Source: Chloroflexota bacterium
GTDB lineage: Bacteria; Chloroflexota; Anaerolineae; Anaerolineales; Anaerolineaceae
Direction of reading: 5' to 3'
NCBI GenBank assembly: GCA_029777225.1
Contig: JAKOSR010000053.1
Location: 1 to 14,294, forward strand
Length of the DNA stretch: 14,294 bases
A program made the translations under genes and the position numbers. Below, one piece after another: positions 5,781 through 13,533 of this stretch. How positions within the stretch are numbered: position 1 is the stretch's first letter; the number at the start of each line of letters is the position of its first letter. The notes under the pieces were generated by a model that was not told the DNA's origin, did no database searches, and saw only the letters and a program-made list of their open reading frames with translations.

Positions 5781-7501
5781 ATGAGCACGGGGACCCGGAC
5801 GCGCCCCAACAATTGGTCCACCTGCGTCCCAAACACCCGCCCCAAGAAGCTGGTTCCGCCATATCCACCCATTACCACAGTGGAAATTTGGTTTTCCTCC
5901 AGGCGTGAAAGCACCGCGGAGGTCAGGTCGTTGCCTGTTTCCACGATGTAGGTGTATGCCAGCTTTAACTTCTGCAGGTATTCAACGGCAAACGCGATGG
6001 CTTCCGCTTTTACCCCGGTGGACTCCTCCAGGGTCAGGACGGTCAGCTTGTTTTGATAACGGGCAGTGAAATAAGAGGCCAGGTAGAGTGCTTCCTTGCC
6101 CTTGGGTGAGCCATCGTAGAGCAACATCAACGAGGTCATTTCCTGGGCTATATCCGGGACTACCATCACAGGCCGGTGAGCCTTGCGCAGGATTTCCACC
6201 AATCCGGACCCGGTCCTATCCAGGAACCCGCCAGAGGGAGGATAGGTCAGCTTTAACACCAGCAAGTCGCTCAACAGGCTGTGCGCGGTCAGCAAACGTG
6301 TCACATCCCCGGCAATGGTGAGCAATTTTCCCTGGGCGCCTGCTTCGGCCAGTCGGGCGTCAAATTTCGCCTGGAGCTCGTTGGTTTTTTCGGTATTGGC
6401 GGCCTCGTCTGTCGGGAAAATGTGCAGTCCCCGGATGTTGCCATCCGGGCAGCGGTTAACCAGGATGGCTTGTTTCAAGGCCTCCAAACCGGGGTCCGCG
6501 TCGCTCAGGGCGACCAGCACGTCTCTAATCAGGCAATCAGCCTGGAGCAGGCTCGCGAACTCTTCTTCATAAGCAAGGCCTTCCTGCGATTGCACCACGT
6601 CTTCAATGATTTGTTCCGCGCGGTTGGAGCCCGGTTTTGGGTTTGCGCCACTCATTTGGGCAGCGAAATCCAACGCGTTCTCGGTACGGATGGGGATTCC
6701 CATGTCCTCTTGCAGCCTGGACTGCTGGTCCAGCACCCAAAGGTACAAATCTGTGACAGTGAGCGTGGGGAATGTATCTCTTAACCCTGAGGATTCAATG
6801 ATACTGATGACAGGCAGATAAACGTTGTCATACCAGTGTGCCACGGCTTCTTCATAAGGGACATCTCTGCCAAGTTCCATACCCATGTAGTATTGATGAA
6901 CCGCGATGTGCTCTTTGAGTAATGGGTATTCTTCAACCTGCGTCAGCATGAAATCCACGCCGGGCAGGATGAGGTCCAGCTTGCTTTCCTCCAGGTATTG
7001 GGCGTAAGAAGCTTTCAAAATCAGCTCCTCAGGCGAAACGGAGCTTGAAATTGGAACGCGCGTCTTCAGCTCGGTCACATAGGCTTCAATGTCTTCCAAA
7101 CCCATTTGCTTGGAAATGGATACCCTGTGGTTGCCATCCAAGACAAAATACACGTCGCCAATCTTGTAGAGGTGGACCGGGGGCAGTCCTGGTGCCAGGG
7201 GGCTGGTCATCAGGGTCTTCACAGACGCCCAACGGTGCAGGTCGGAATCGCGCAGCGGCAGAAAGTTGCGGTCAAAGTCATCCGTTCGGCCTACACTGCC
7301 GATAATATCCTGTAGTCTGACCACCTGCAAGCCCCGGTCTGTTTGGCTCACCGCGTTCAATTTGGATGAAATTTCATCATATGGGAGCAAATCAAGGGAT
7401 TTCCCTTTGATGCCGGCCCAAAACCGCTGCATCGCAGATTTGGTCCGCGCCTTACGGAAGTCATCCATGGCCTGCCGGTAAGTGACGATATCTTTTTCCA
7501 T
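5771..7501 (-). CDS. ParB/Srx-like domain fused to DUF4032-like region and tandem UspA domains
   Basis: A 576-residue fusion. Residues about 105-145 look like a ParB/sulfiredoxin-fold domain: VYFVLDGNHRVSISKQMG carries the DGxHR signature seen in ParB-like proteins, including the ADP-dependent free serine kinase SerK. Residues about 185-270 (HQYYMGMELG, WYDNVYLPVISII, LTVTDLYLWVLD) resemble DUF4032 as I remember it; the name should be taken as tentative. Two universal-stress (UspA) modules follow at about 327-449 and 452-576. The second keeps the ATP-binding pattern G-x2-G-x9-G-T (Gly545, Gly548, Gly558, Thr559); the first lacks it. No HTH follows the ParB-like part, so it is not a partition ParB. 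The start ATG at 7501 has a modest site (GCAGGT, four-base spacer) and an extended -10 upstream. The reaction and partners are unknown; a stress-linked nucleotide-dependent regulator or kinase is inference. Confidence 0.8.
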   Translation of the reverse strand: MEKDIVTYRQAMDDFRKARTKSAMQRFWAGIKGKSLDLLPYDEISSKLNAVSQTDRGLQVVRLQDIIGSVGRTDDFDRNFLPLRDSDLHRWASVKTLMTSPLAPGLPPVHLYKIGDVYFVLDGNHRVSISKQMGLEDIEAYVTELKTRVPISSSVSPEELILKASYAQYLEESKLDLILPGVDFMLTQVEEYPLLKEHIAVHQYYMGMELGRDVPYEEAVAHWYDNVYLPVISIIESSGLRDTFPTLTVTDLYLWVLDQQSRLQEDMGIPIRTENALDFAAQMSGANPKPGSNRAEQIIEDVVQSQEGLAYEEEFASLLQADCLIRDVLVALSDADPGLEALKQAILVNRCPDGNIRGLHIFPTDEAANTEKTNELQAKFDARLAEAGAQGKLLTIAGDVTRLLTAHSLLSDLLVLKLTYPPSGGFLDRTGSGLVEILRKAHRPVMVVPDIAQEMTSLMLLYDGSPKGKEALYLASYFTARYQNKLTVLTLEESTGVKAEAIAFAVEYLQKLKLAYTYIVETGNDLTSAVLSRLEENQISTVVMGGYGGTSFLGRVFGTQVDQLLGRVRVPVLICQ

Positions 7502-7529
7502 GCTACCTGCTCATTTCCTATCGATTCAA

Positions 7530-7538
7530 ACTATACCA
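7530..7538 (-). promoter_or_regulatory. Extended -10 promoter for the UspA fusion gene
   Basis: The minus strand reads TGGTATAGT: TGn followed by TATAGT, five of six to consensus. Transcription would begin near 7523, giving a leader of about 22 bases with the AGGT ribosome-binding site. No -35 is recognisable. The rest of the intergenic stretch 7539-7621 shows no gene and no strong repeat; TTAG/CTAA arms around 7574-7588 are too short to mean much. Confidence 0.5.
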
Positions 7539-7621
7539 CAGCGTTTCTTCTTGCGTTACGTCGGGTAAATGTTTTTAGCATTCACTAATACAAGCCGGGG
7601 GAGTACACAGACCTGCCACTC

Positions 7622-7641
7622 TATAATGCTTGTGTTATTAT
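7622..7641 (+). promoter_or_regulatory. Promoter candidates for the membrane protein gene
   Basis: A perfect TATAAT lies at 7622-7627, and a second hexamer TATTAT at 7636-7641 is preceded by TGT (7633-7635), an extended -10. The first would start transcription near 7634, six bases before the ATG at 7640. The second would start it at about 7648-7649, exactly at an in-frame ATG at 7649. Neither start codon has a Shine-Dalgarno, so a leaderless or near-leaderless message is possible. No -35 is seen. Confidence 0.45.
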
Positions 7642-9328
7642 GGGATTAATGGCACGCCTCACCAAGTTTGTGGATGAAATTAATCAAAATGCACGCAAGC
7701 GTCACTTGCTTTTTATCGCCCTGACCCTGGTCACCGTTTTCATTAACGGGTATCACTACGGCACTTTCGACCAGGTCTTTCATATCCCTTTTTTGAAATC
7801 CCTGGCCGACCCCCAGCTCTTCCCGGGGGACCCTTTCATCTCGCTTCGTGATTATCACTTTTCATTTTTCTGGTATCTCCTGCTCCCGTTCCTAAAAATC
7901 GGCAAGCTGGAGATTGCCATGTTTGTCCTGCACCTGGTCACCACCTACCTGACCTTTTGGGCTTTTTGGTCGCTGACAGATGTGCTTTTCAAGAACAGGC
8001 TCGCCAATGTGCTCTGCAGTCTTGCTCTTGTCTTTCCCCGCATCGGCTTCCCAGGGTTTCAAATCATTGAATTTAGCCTGTTGAACCGCACCTTTGCCAT
8101 CCCGTTTTTGATTGGCGCCCTTGTGCTCTACTTGAAGAAGAATTATGCGCTTTCCTTCCTGGTCATCGGTTTGATGTTTAACATCCACCTGGTTTATGCC
8201 ACCTTTGTGCTCGCGATGATTGGCCTGGACTTGCTTTTATCCATCCGAAGAATCCCAGTCAAGCGCGTACTTGCCGCCCTGCTGCTCTTCGCGCTCGCCA
8301 GCCTTCCCATCTTTCTGCGAAAATCCGCGGTTGCGCCCGGCCTGGACTTTTCCCTGCGTCCCGAGTTGCGGGATATCGAAGCGCTCTCCCTGCTCTACAC
8401 TGTATATTATCCAATCGGAAAAATCCCCTACGTTTGGATGAACACCCTGCAGGGGTTGACCTGTGCTGCCATGCTCCTGATTACCATCAGGCGGGCGCAC
8501 TCCAAGGGTTTTGATGAAAACCTGCGCAATTTTCTCATCGCGATTCTAATGGTCATCCTGGTGGCCAGCCTGGCTTCCTACCTCTGGCCCATCACTGCCA
8601 TCATCCAATTCCAGGCCTTACGCATCGGTGTGTTCCTGCTTTACCTTGCCCACATTTGTATGGCCAACCTGGTGGCCAGGTCGCTTGGAACAGAAAGCCT
8701 GACCACGCTTCAAAAAATCGTGCTCATCGTGTCGTATGTCACGCTGGTGTTCCCAATCGCATGGCTGATTTTTTGGCTTGCGCGCAAACTCCAGCCGAGG
8801 CTGGCCAAGTCCCAGGCAGTTCTGCTGGCAGGCCTAATGCTGTTGGAAGTGGTTTTGGCCACCCAGCTCCACTACTTCGCCCCCGGTTTTCACATCTTTG
8901 GCACCCGCACCGATTGGGTGGAAACCCAGCTTTGGGCCAGGTACAACACCCCCAAGGACGCTGTTTTCATCACCCCGCCGTACGAGTTTTGGCATTACGA
9001 GTCAGATTGGCGCGTCTTCTCCGAACGCCGGACTATTGCCACCGTGCCCGAGTTCATGGTGTTGCATCTAAAACCCGATGACCTGCCAAACTTTGTTTCC
9101 AGGTTTGAAGACCTGGCCCCTGGGGTAATTTCCCAACTGGATGGCGATTACAACCGCACGCTCGCGCTCACCCGCCAAGCCTTTGACGGCCTGACCGAGG
9201 CTGATTTTGTCCGCCTTGGGCAAAAATATCAAGCCGACTACGTGGTACTACCGGCCACAAGTACCAGCGTGCCAGACCTCGCGCAGGTTTACGCAAATGC
9301 GGGTTATGCCATTTATCAGCTCCCCTAA
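7640..9328 (+). CDS. Polytopic membrane protein of GT-C glycosyltransferase type
   Basis: The product is 562 residues with about ten to twelve hydrophobic segments between residues 21 and 408, then a soluble C-terminal domain of about 150 residues. The first loop after segment one contains acidic residues in FDQVFHIPF and DPQLFPGDPF, where GT-C enzymes carry a catalytic aspartate. The tail has WARYNTPKDAVFITPP, FSERRTI and DYVVLPAT, a pattern I recall in bacterial GT-C-like proteins of unknown substrate (DUF6798-like). It would be expected to work on lipid-linked sugars at the outer face of the membrane, but neither donor nor acceptor is evident and there is no glycan gene cluster around it. 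An ATG at 7649 is an equally good start. It is followed by its own promoter-separated neighbour, so it is probably transcribed alone. Confidence 0.75.
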   Translation: MGLMARLTKFVDEINQNARKRHLLFIALTLVTVFINGYHYGTFDQVFHIPFLKSLADPQLFPGDPFISLRDYHFSFFWYLLLPFLKIGKLEIAMFVLHLVTTYLTFWAFWSLTDVLFKNRLANVLCSLALVFPRIGFPGFQIIEFSLLNRTFAIPFLIGALVLYLKKNYALSFLVIGLMFNIHLVYATFVLAMIGLDLLLSIRRIPVKRVLAALLLFALASLPIFLRKSAVAPGLDFSLRPELRDIEALSLLYTVYYPIGKIPYVWMNTLQGLTCAAMLLITIRRAHSKGFDENLRNFLIAILMVILVASLASYLWPITAIIQFQALRIGVFLLYLAHICMANLVARSLGTESLTTLQKIVLIVSYVTLVFPIAWLIFWLARKLQPRLAKSQAVLLAGLMLLEVVLATQLHYFAPGFHIFGTRTDWVETQLWARYNTPKDAVFITPPYEFWHYESDWRVFSERRTIATVPEFMVLHLKPDDLPNFVSRFEDLAPGVISQLDGDYNRTLALTRQAFDGLTEADFVRLGQKYQADYVVLPATSTSVPDLAQVYANAGYAIYQLP

Positions 9329-9330
9329 AA

Positions 9331-9353
9331 CCGACCACGAACCAGTCGGGTTC
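9331..9353 (+). promoter_or_regulatory. Overlapping inverted repeats ahead of the sugar-kinase promoter
   Basis: CCGAC (9331-9335) pairs with GTCGG (9345-9349) over nine bases, and GAACC (9339-9343) pairs with GGTTC (9349-9353) over five; the two folds exclude each other. They sit between the stop codon at 9328 and the -10 at 9359, covering the -35 position. They could be an operator, or a weak terminator for the membrane protein gene. The T run at 9364-9369 is too far from either stem for a classical terminator. Confidence 0.3.
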
Positions 9354-9355
9354 CA

Positions 9356-9364
9356 TGCTATAAT
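9356..9364 (+). promoter_or_regulatory. Extended -10 promoter for the sugar kinase and probably parAB
   Basis: TGCTATAAT is a perfect extended -10. Transcription would start near 9371, leaving a leader of about 27 bases before the ATG at 9398. No -35 match lies 16-18 bases upstream. Because downstream genes follow with gaps of 2-11 bases or overlaps, this may drive the run through parA, parB, the amidohydrolase and the acetyltransferase. Confidence 0.6.
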
Positions 9365-9397
9365 TTTTTGTTTGAATACACCTGGAGCGCTTACCCG

Positions 9398-10249
9398 ATG
9401 ACCGACCCCTCAACAACCAAGCCACTCGATTACCTGCTGATTGGTCACGTCACCGAGGACATCAACCCGGATGGAAGCAAGAAAATCGGCGGTACCGCCA
9501 GCTTTTCTGGCCTGACGGCCATGGCATTGGGCAACAATGTGGGCATCCTGACCTCCTGCCGGCCTGACCTTTCCCTGGAGCCCTTGAATGGCCTGGAACT
9601 TTACGTCGTTCCCAGCGAAGTCAACACCACCTTTCGTAATATTCACACAGCCACCGGCCGGCTCCAATACATGTACCAACGCGCGGCAATGCTGGACCAG
9701 TCCAACCTGCCTGAAAGTTTGAAACAGGCCAGGATTGTGCACCTCGGCCCGGTGGCCAGCGAGATTGACCCGGATATTTTTACGCAGTTCCCCAAAAGCC
9801 TGATTTGCCTCACCCCTCAGGGTTGGCTGCGTGGCTTCGCGGAGGATGGCAGGGTGAGTGCCATTGCCTGGCCTTTCTCCCCGGACCTGCTTAAAGCTGC
9901 CCATGCCACGGTGCTCAGCATCGATGATGTGCGGGGTGACGAAACCCAGGTGGAACAGCTCGCGTCCCTCTGCCGCTTACTCGTTGTGACCGAAAACCAG
10001 TATGGCGCACGCGTCTTTTGGAATGGTGACGTCCGGCGTTTTTCCGCGCCTCGCGTCACAGTCTTGGAAGACACCGGCGCCGGGGATATCTTTGCGGCCT
10101 GTTTCTTCCATCGCCTGCATGAAACCCAGGATCCGTGGGAGGCAGCCCGCTTTGCGGTGCAACTTTCCTCGGCCTCCGTCACGCGCTCATATTATGACAG
10201 CATTCCAACCCCCTTTGAAATTGCCCGGGCCAAAACGCAAATCCTCTGA
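9398..10249 (+). CDS. PfkB-family (ribokinase-like) carbohydrate kinase
   Basis: The product has 283 residues and should transfer phosphate from ATP to a sugar or nucleoside hydroxyl. The PfkB signature DTGAGDIFAACFF begins at residue 225, with Asp230 as the expected catalytic base and the GAGD anion hole. The N-terminal glycine-rich substrate region appears as KIGGTASFSGLTAMALG (about 28-44). The substrate cannot be told from the sequence. The start is the ATG at 9398, with GGAG at 9384-9387 ten bases ahead; a TTG at 9368 opens the frame earlier but lies before the likely transcription start. The length is slightly below the usual 300-330 residues, but both ends of the fold look intact. It ends 11 bases before parA, so it is probably in the same operon, which does not imply a role in partitioning. 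Confidence 0.88.
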   Translation: MTDPSTTKPLDYLLIGHVTEDINPDGSKKIGGTASFSGLTAMALGNNVGILTSCRPDLSLEPLNGLELYVVPSEVNTTFRNIHTATGRLQYMYQRAAMLDQSNLPESLKQARIVHLGPVASEIDPDIFTQFPKSLICLTPQGWLRGFAEDGRVSAIAWPFSPDLLKAAHATVLSIDDVRGDETQVEQLASLCRLLVVTENQYGARVFWNGDVRRFSAPRVTVLEDTGAGDIFAACFFHRLHETQDPWEAARFAVQLSSASVTRSYYDSIPTPFEIARAKTQIL

Positions 10250-10260
10250 CAGGAATACTG

Positions 10261-11052
10261 ATGGGAAAGATTTACACAATCGTCAACCAAAAAGGTGGGG
10301 TCGGAAAGACGACCACAAGCATTAACCTCGGCGCGTACCTGGGTTACTTTGGGCAGCGTGTCCTGCTCGTGGACCTGGACCCCCAGGCCAACGCTACTTC
10401 CTGCCTCGGCGTGGACCGGCATCAAATCCAAAATGGCGTTTACGAGGTTCTGATTGGCGAAAAACCTGTTCACGACCCTATCCTGCATAATTCTCGCTTC
10501 AAAATCTCCCTGTTGCCCTCTTCACCTAATCTCTCCGGTGCTGAAATCGAGATGATTGACCTCCCGGACCGCGAAAAACGATTGCGCTCGGTCATTCTCC
10601 CCCTCAAGGACCGCTACGATTTCATTTTGGTTGACTGTCCGCCATCCCTCGGCCTGCTCACTCTGAACGGCCTGATTGCGGCGGTCAATGGGGTAATCAT
10701 CCCGGTGCAGTGTGAGTACCTGGCCCTGGAAGGTTTGGGACAACTGACCCAAACCCTCAGCCGCGTCCGCCAGGGTCTCTTCCCCGACCTGACCATTCGC
10801 GGCGTGCTCCTGACGATGTTCGACGGACGCACCAATCTTTCCGCCGAAGTGATGCAGGAAGTCCAAAAATTCTTCCCGGACAAAGTCTTTAACACCTTTA
10901 TTCCCCGCAGTGTGCGCCTGGCAGAGGCACCCTCATTTGGCATGCCCATTTCGGTTTACGCCCCTGAATCCAGCGGCGCGGTGGCTTACAAAACCCTGGC
11001 GATGGAAGTGTTGAGTTCGGACGGCGTCAAGTACAATCCCAATCAGGAGTAA
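10261..11052 (+). CDS. parA: ParA/Soj chromosome partitioning ATPase
   Basis: The product is 263 residues, typical of the chromosomal Soj/ParA type without an N-terminal HTH. The deviant Walker A is KGGVGKTT (residues 11-18) with signature Lys11 and Lys16. The Walker A' is DLDPQAN (38-44, with Asp40), and the Walker B region is ILVDCPPSLG (122-131, Asp125). The ATP-bound dimer binds DNA non-specifically, and ParB stimulates hydrolysis to move parS-loaded origins. The start ATG at 10261 has AGGAA at 10251-10255. It sits 11 bases after the sugar kinase and two bases before parB, so parA and parB are co-transcribed. Nothing in the sequence looks damaged. Confidence 0.97.
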   Translation: MGKIYTIVNQKGGVGKTTTSINLGAYLGYFGQRVLLVDLDPQANATSCLGVDRHQIQNGVYEVLIGEKPVHDPILHNSRFKISLLPSSPNLSGAEIEMIDLPDREKRLRSVILPLKDRYDFILVDCPPSLGLLTLNGLIAAVNGVIIPVQCEYLALEGLGQLTQTLSRVRQGLFPDLTIRGVLLTMFDGRTNLSAEVMQEVQKFFPDKVFNTFIPRSVRLAEAPSFGMPISVYAPESSGAVAYKTLAMEVLSSDGVKYNPNQE

Positions 11053-11054
11053 AA

Positions 11055-11921
11055 ATGGCAAAGAAAACGGGTTTGGGTAAAGGGTTAGGCGCGCTCATCC
11101 CAACTTGGGAGACTGAGGGCAAAGCATTTTCCAACGAAAGTGTGCTCTCCATCCCTGTCGGCAGCATCACTCCCAATCCTCATCAACCGCGCGCGACCTT
11201 TGACCCCGATAGTCTCTCCGATCTCGCTGAATCTATTCGCGCTCACGGCATCATCCAGCCGCTGATTGTGATTGAGTCGGGCATACCCGGTCAATACACG
11301 CTGATTGCGGGCGAACGGCGCCTTCGGGCTGCCCGCCTGGTGGGCCTGGCCGACGTGCCAGCCATCATCCGCACGGCCACCCAGCAGGAACAGCTGGAAT
11401 TCGCGCTCATTGAAAACGTGCAGCGCGAAGACCTGAACGCGATGGAACGCGCGCAAGCCTATCAAAACCTGGTGGATGATTTCTCGCTCACCCACGATGA
11501 TATCTCGCAGCGCGTCGGCAAGAAACGCGCCACCGTGACCAACACACTGCGCTTGCTCAACCTTCCAAGCACCGTCCAGGAAGCGCTACGGCAAGACCAG
11601 GTTAGTGAAGGGCACGCCCGCGCGCTCTTGGCCCTCCCAACGCCCAGCGCGATTGAAGCCGCGTTTGATACTGTGCGCAGGCTCGATTTAAATGTCCGCC
11701 AGACGGAAGCCCTTGTGCGAAAAATGGCCGGCAAAGCGCCTCAACAACCCGTCAAAGCCTCGAAACCAGCCCAATTTCGGGATTTGGAAGACAAATTGCG
11801 CCAACACCTGGGCACACGGGTCAGCCTCCAACCCGGCGCGAGGGGTGGCAGCATCACGATTTACTACTATTCGGACGAGGAACTCAATCAGCTTCTCGAC
11901 ACGCTGGGAATCAATGGATGA
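11055..11921 (+). CDS. parB: ParB/Spo0J centromere-binding protein (CTPase clamp)
   Basis: The product is 288 residues with all expected parts. The N-terminal peptide KKTGLGKGLGALIP (3-16) should stimulate ParA. The CTP-binding/ParB domain carries NPHQPR (41-46), GERRLRAA (86-93) and ENVQREDLN (120-128). An HTH of the KorB/Spo0J type (about 145-171, KKRATVTNTLRLLNLP) reads parS. A linker with PQQPVKASKPAQ precedes the C-terminal dimerisation domain (about 238-288). The start follows AGGAG that overlaps the parA stop codon. The last eight bases overlap the amidohydrolase start. No copy of the classical parS palindrome was found by eye in this window, so the centromere is elsewhere or diverged. 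Confidence 0.97.
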   Translation: MAKKTGLGKGLGALIPTWETEGKAFSNESVLSIPVGSITPNPHQPRATFDPDSLSDLAESIRAHGIIQPLIVIESGIPGQYTLIAGERRLRAARLVGLADVPAIIRTATQQEQLEFALIENVQREDLNAMERAQAYQNLVDDFSLTHDDISQRVGKKRATVTNTLRLLNLPSTVQEALRQDQVSEGHARALLALPTPSAIEAAFDTVRRLDLNVRQTEALVRKMAGKAPQQPVKASKPAQFRDLEDKLRQHLGTRVSLQPGARGGSITIYYYSDEELNQLLDTLGING

Positions 11922-13533
11922 CACCACCCTGCTGCTCAACGGGCACATCCTCGCTGGCAGTGAAGATACCTACACGCAAGCCCTGGCGGTACGAAATGGG
12001 CGGATTGCTGCCATGGGCAACAATGAACAGGTTCAATCCCTTTTCCCCTCCAAGGCCTATATCATTGACCTTCAGGGTGCCACGGTTTGGCCGGGGCTGA
12101 CGGATTTTCACCTTCACCTGCGCTTGCTCGGCGAACGTCTCGCGGCGCTGGATTGCGAAGGTTGCGCCCTGGCGCAAATCCTTGAACGTTTACGGGTCCA
12201 CGCGGAACAAGCCACCCCCAACAGCTGGATTACAGGTTACAACTGGAATCACAACCTTTGGGCTCCCCCACTTTATGGCACCCGGCAACAGCTTGATGCT
12301 GTTTCCAACGGCCACCCGGTGGTCCTGTTTGCTAAGTCCCTGCACGCGTCCTGGGCCAATTCCGCCGCGCTCGCCCTGGCCGGTATCCAACATGACACGC
12401 CAGACCCAACCGGCGGCCAGATTCTCCGCGACGCGGCTGGGGAGCCAACCGGCATCCTGCTTGAAAACGCCATGCGCCTGGTGGATGGTGTGCTTCCTGA
12501 AGCCAGCCCGCAGCAAATGGCCACACTCCTTCTCATCGCCCAGCAGCACCTCTTTAGCCTGGGAATCACCCGCATTCACGATTTTGACCGCTGGGAGCAC
12601 CTCCCGGCTTTGCTTGCCCTGGAAAGCAACGGCCAATGGAAACTGAGGGTTAGAAAATGCCTCCCGGTTGAATCCCTGCCCGAAATTTTTCAGGGCGATG
12701 CCCGCGCGCGTCTTGTCAACGGCGAAAGGATTACACCCGGGTGGATTAAAGCTTTCGCGGACGGTGCCCTGGGACCCCAAAGCGCCGCCATACTGGCACC
12801 TTACGAGGGGTCAGACAACCTTGGGTTCACATTGCTTAGCGCCCAGGATGTCCTGGCTATGGGCATCAGCGCTTCCAACGCGGGCTGGCCGATGGCCATC
12901 CACGCCATTGGGGACGCCGCGAACCGGGAAGTGTTGAACGGTTACGCGCTTCTGCGGGAATACGAAACCAGTCATCATCTTCCCCACCTCCCCCATCGTG
13001 TGGAACATGCCCAGCTCCTCGCCCCCGAAGATTTTTCCCGATTCGCCAGCCTGGGCATCACCGCTTCTGTGCAGCCCATCCATGCCACCTCGGACATGGA
13101 CATGGCCGACCGCTACTGGGGAAAACGCTGCGCCAGCGCTTATGCCTACAATTCACTGCTCCAATCCGGTGCCCAGCTCGTTTTCGGTTCAGACGCGCCG
13201 GTGGAAACGGCCAACCCCTTTCGTGGGATCCACGCCGCGGTCACCCGTCAAAAGGCGGGTTTAGCTCTGCCTGTTGACGGTTGGTACCCTGAACAGCGCG
13301 TCGGCCTTGCCCAGGCCCTGCGCGCCTACACCAGCGCCGCTTGGTTGCGACCAGGTAATACCGAGGCGGCTTTGGGGCTGGTTGTTGGCGCTGAGGCGGA
13401 TTTAATCGTCCTGGATGAGGACCCATTCAGGGTCAGCCCCAGCGAAATTTGGCGGCTCGCGCCACGCATGACCATGGTGTCCGGCGAAGTTGTTTACGAG
13501 AATGCAAATGTCCACCCAGGTACGCCCGGCTAA
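11914..13533 (+). CDS. Amidohydrolase family 3 (YtcJ-like) metal-dependent hydrolase
   Basis: The product has 539 residues of the amidohydrolase_3 family, TIM-barrel enzymes that hydrolyse amide-like bonds using one or two metal ions. Motifs are LTDFHLHL (62-69, metal ligands His66 and His68), KAFADGALG (279-287, Lys279), HAIGD (330-334, His330), RVEHAQ (363-368, His365), a VQPIHATSD segment, and FGSDAPVE (424-431, Asp427). The small beta-sandwich parts at both ends (GRIAAMG near the start, LVVGAEADLIVLDEDP near the end) are intact. The substrate is unknown; this family is catalytically broad and no pathway gene sits nearby. The frame is open upstream inside parB, but the ATG at 11914 is where homology begins. 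It overlaps parB by eight bases, suggesting translational coupling, with GGGA four bases ahead. Confidence 0.9.
   Translation: MDDTTLLLNGHILAGSEDTYTQALAVRNGRIAAMGNNEQVQSLFPSKAYIIDLQGATVWPGLTDFHLHLRLLGERLAALDCEGCALAQILERLRVHAEQATPNSWITGYNWNHNLWAPPLYGTRQQLDAVSNGHPVVLFAKSLHASWANSAALALAGIQHDTPDPTGGQILRDAAGEPTGILLENAMRLVDGVLPEASPQQMATLLLIAQQHLFSLGITRIHDFDRWEHLPALLALESNGQWKLRVRKCLPVESLPEIFQGDARARLVNGERITPGWIKAFADGALGPQSAAILAPYEGSDNLGFTLLSAQDVLAMGISASNAGWPMAIHAIGDAANREVLNGYALLREYETSHHLPHLPHRVEHAQLLAPEDFSRFASLGITASVQPIHATSDMDMADRYWGKRCASAYAYNSLLQSGAQLVFGSDAPVETANPFRGIHAAVTRQKAGLALPVDGWYPEQRVGLAQALRAYTSAAWLRPGNTEAALGLVVGAEADLIVLDEDPFRVSPSEIWRLAPRMTMVSGEVVYENANVHPGTPG

Noticed and set aside
7502..7639. 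Small gene or structured RNA in the largest intergenic gap
   Set aside because: No open frame with a ribosome-binding site and no stem longer than four pairs; only promoter elements can be supported.
9331..9369. Intrinsic terminator after the membrane protein gene
   Set aside because: The stems are only five pairs and the T run begins at least ten bases after the nearest stem, overlapping the next promoter's -10.
11692..11913. N-terminal extension of the amidohydrolase into parB
   Set aside because: The extra 74 residues overlap the ParB C-terminal domain and look like out-of-frame sequence; homology starts at the ATG at 11914.
9398..11921. parS centromere near parAB
   Set aside because: No match or near match to the classical TGTTTCACGTGAAACA palindrome was found by eye here or in the rest of the window; a diverged site cannot be excluded.
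12190..12780. 196-codon minus-strand frame inside the amidohydrolase gene
   Set aside because: Shadow frame in GC-rich coding DNA; the plus-strand protein carries the metal-binding motifs across this region.
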